Shown: in pieces, positions 63,971-64,000 of the stretch
Layout of the letters: every line of letters begins with the position of its first letter
Numbering within the stretch: position 1 is the first letter of the stretch
DNA from: Micromonospora narathiwatensis
GTDB taxonomy: Bacteria > Actinomycetota > Actinomycetes > Mycobacteriales > Micromonosporaceae
NCBI RefSeq assembly: GCF_900089605.1
Contig: NZ_LT594324.1
Location: 5,642,001 to 5,706,000, forward strand
DNA: 64,000 bases
Direction: 5' to 3'
Position numbers and translations under genes: made by a program
The notes under the pieces: model-generated
The model's input: the letters and a program-made list of their open reading frames with translations, nothing else
The model's database searches: none
Told to the model about the DNA's origin: nothing

Positions 63971-64000
63971 GTGAGAGCGACATCAATGGTACACAGAATT
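63971..64000 (+). CDS. Start of an unknown gene, truncated by window edge
   Basis: GTG 63971 follows AAGGAGG at ideal spacing and reads VRATSMVHRI to the edge. The same frame is open from ATG 63908. Too short to identify. It follows the SARP gene and may be in the same cluster. Confidence 0.4.
   Translation, partial: MRATSMVHRI

Overview
The window is one stretch of a high-GC actinobacterial chromosome. Dense GTG/ATG starts, 1-4 nt operon overlaps, a BldC homologue, paired DUF5753/DUF397 regulators and futalosine-pathway menaquinone genes point to Micromonosporaceae (Micromonospora-like). The family assignment is inference; no rRNA, tRNA, IS element or CRISPR array was seen.

Layout. 0-6.3 kb: end of a hybrid histidine kinase with its response regulator, a GbsR/MarR-like repressor divergent from an ABC-2 exporter pair, a STAS anti-anti-sigma factor, then hemL. 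6.3-11 kb: a tightly overlapped operon for cytochrome c maturation (histidine phosphatase, ResA/TlpA-like lipoprotein, CcdA, ResB, CcsB). 11-16 kb: accessory genes (DUF234-type ATPase, a frameshifted XRE/DUF5753 regulator with DUF397, MarR/AhpD pair, alpha/beta hydrolase). 16-20.4 kb: the late menaquinone genes (UbiD-like, UbiA-like MqnP, UbiX-like) interrupted on the other strand by a class I terpene synthase. 20.4-29.9 kb: bldC, an AsnC regulator with a cysteine desulfhydrase-like gene, a DEAD-box helicase with an Arg/Asp/Gly tail, a proline-rich tail-anchored protein, a RipA-like NlpC/P60 hydrolase, and mqnE. 47-64 kb: small membrane proteins, a secreted C39-like peptidase divergent from an M14 carboxypeptidase, a cobalamin riboswitch with btuFCD, a second ABC-2 exporter, a HelD/HelR-like helicase, an ArsR/MFS pair with a striking 50-bp dyad, mqnA, and a SARP regulator of different composition at the right edge.

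The most unusual part is 30.2-47.3 kb. A phosphate-type ABC transporter (PstC, PstA, PstS, PstB) is split across several transcription units and interleaved with cell-surface genes: a C-terminally membrane-anchored PstS, an 864-residue PstS-like membrane protein, another secreted binding protein, three secreted proteins sharing an N-terminal domain I do not recognise (two of them ending in LPxTG-like anchors), a sortase-fold membrane protein that has lost His, Cys and Arg of the active site, a WxL-like protein, a DUF916 (WxL-interacting) membrane protein and a small LPxTG protein. Four putative units are each preceded by the same promoter-proximal motif (around ATGTCYGGCGTAAG), which suggests co-regulation, possibly by PhoP. 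I infer a phosphate-responsive cell-surface assembly combining Pst transport with a WxL/DUF916 complex of the kind known from Firmicutes.
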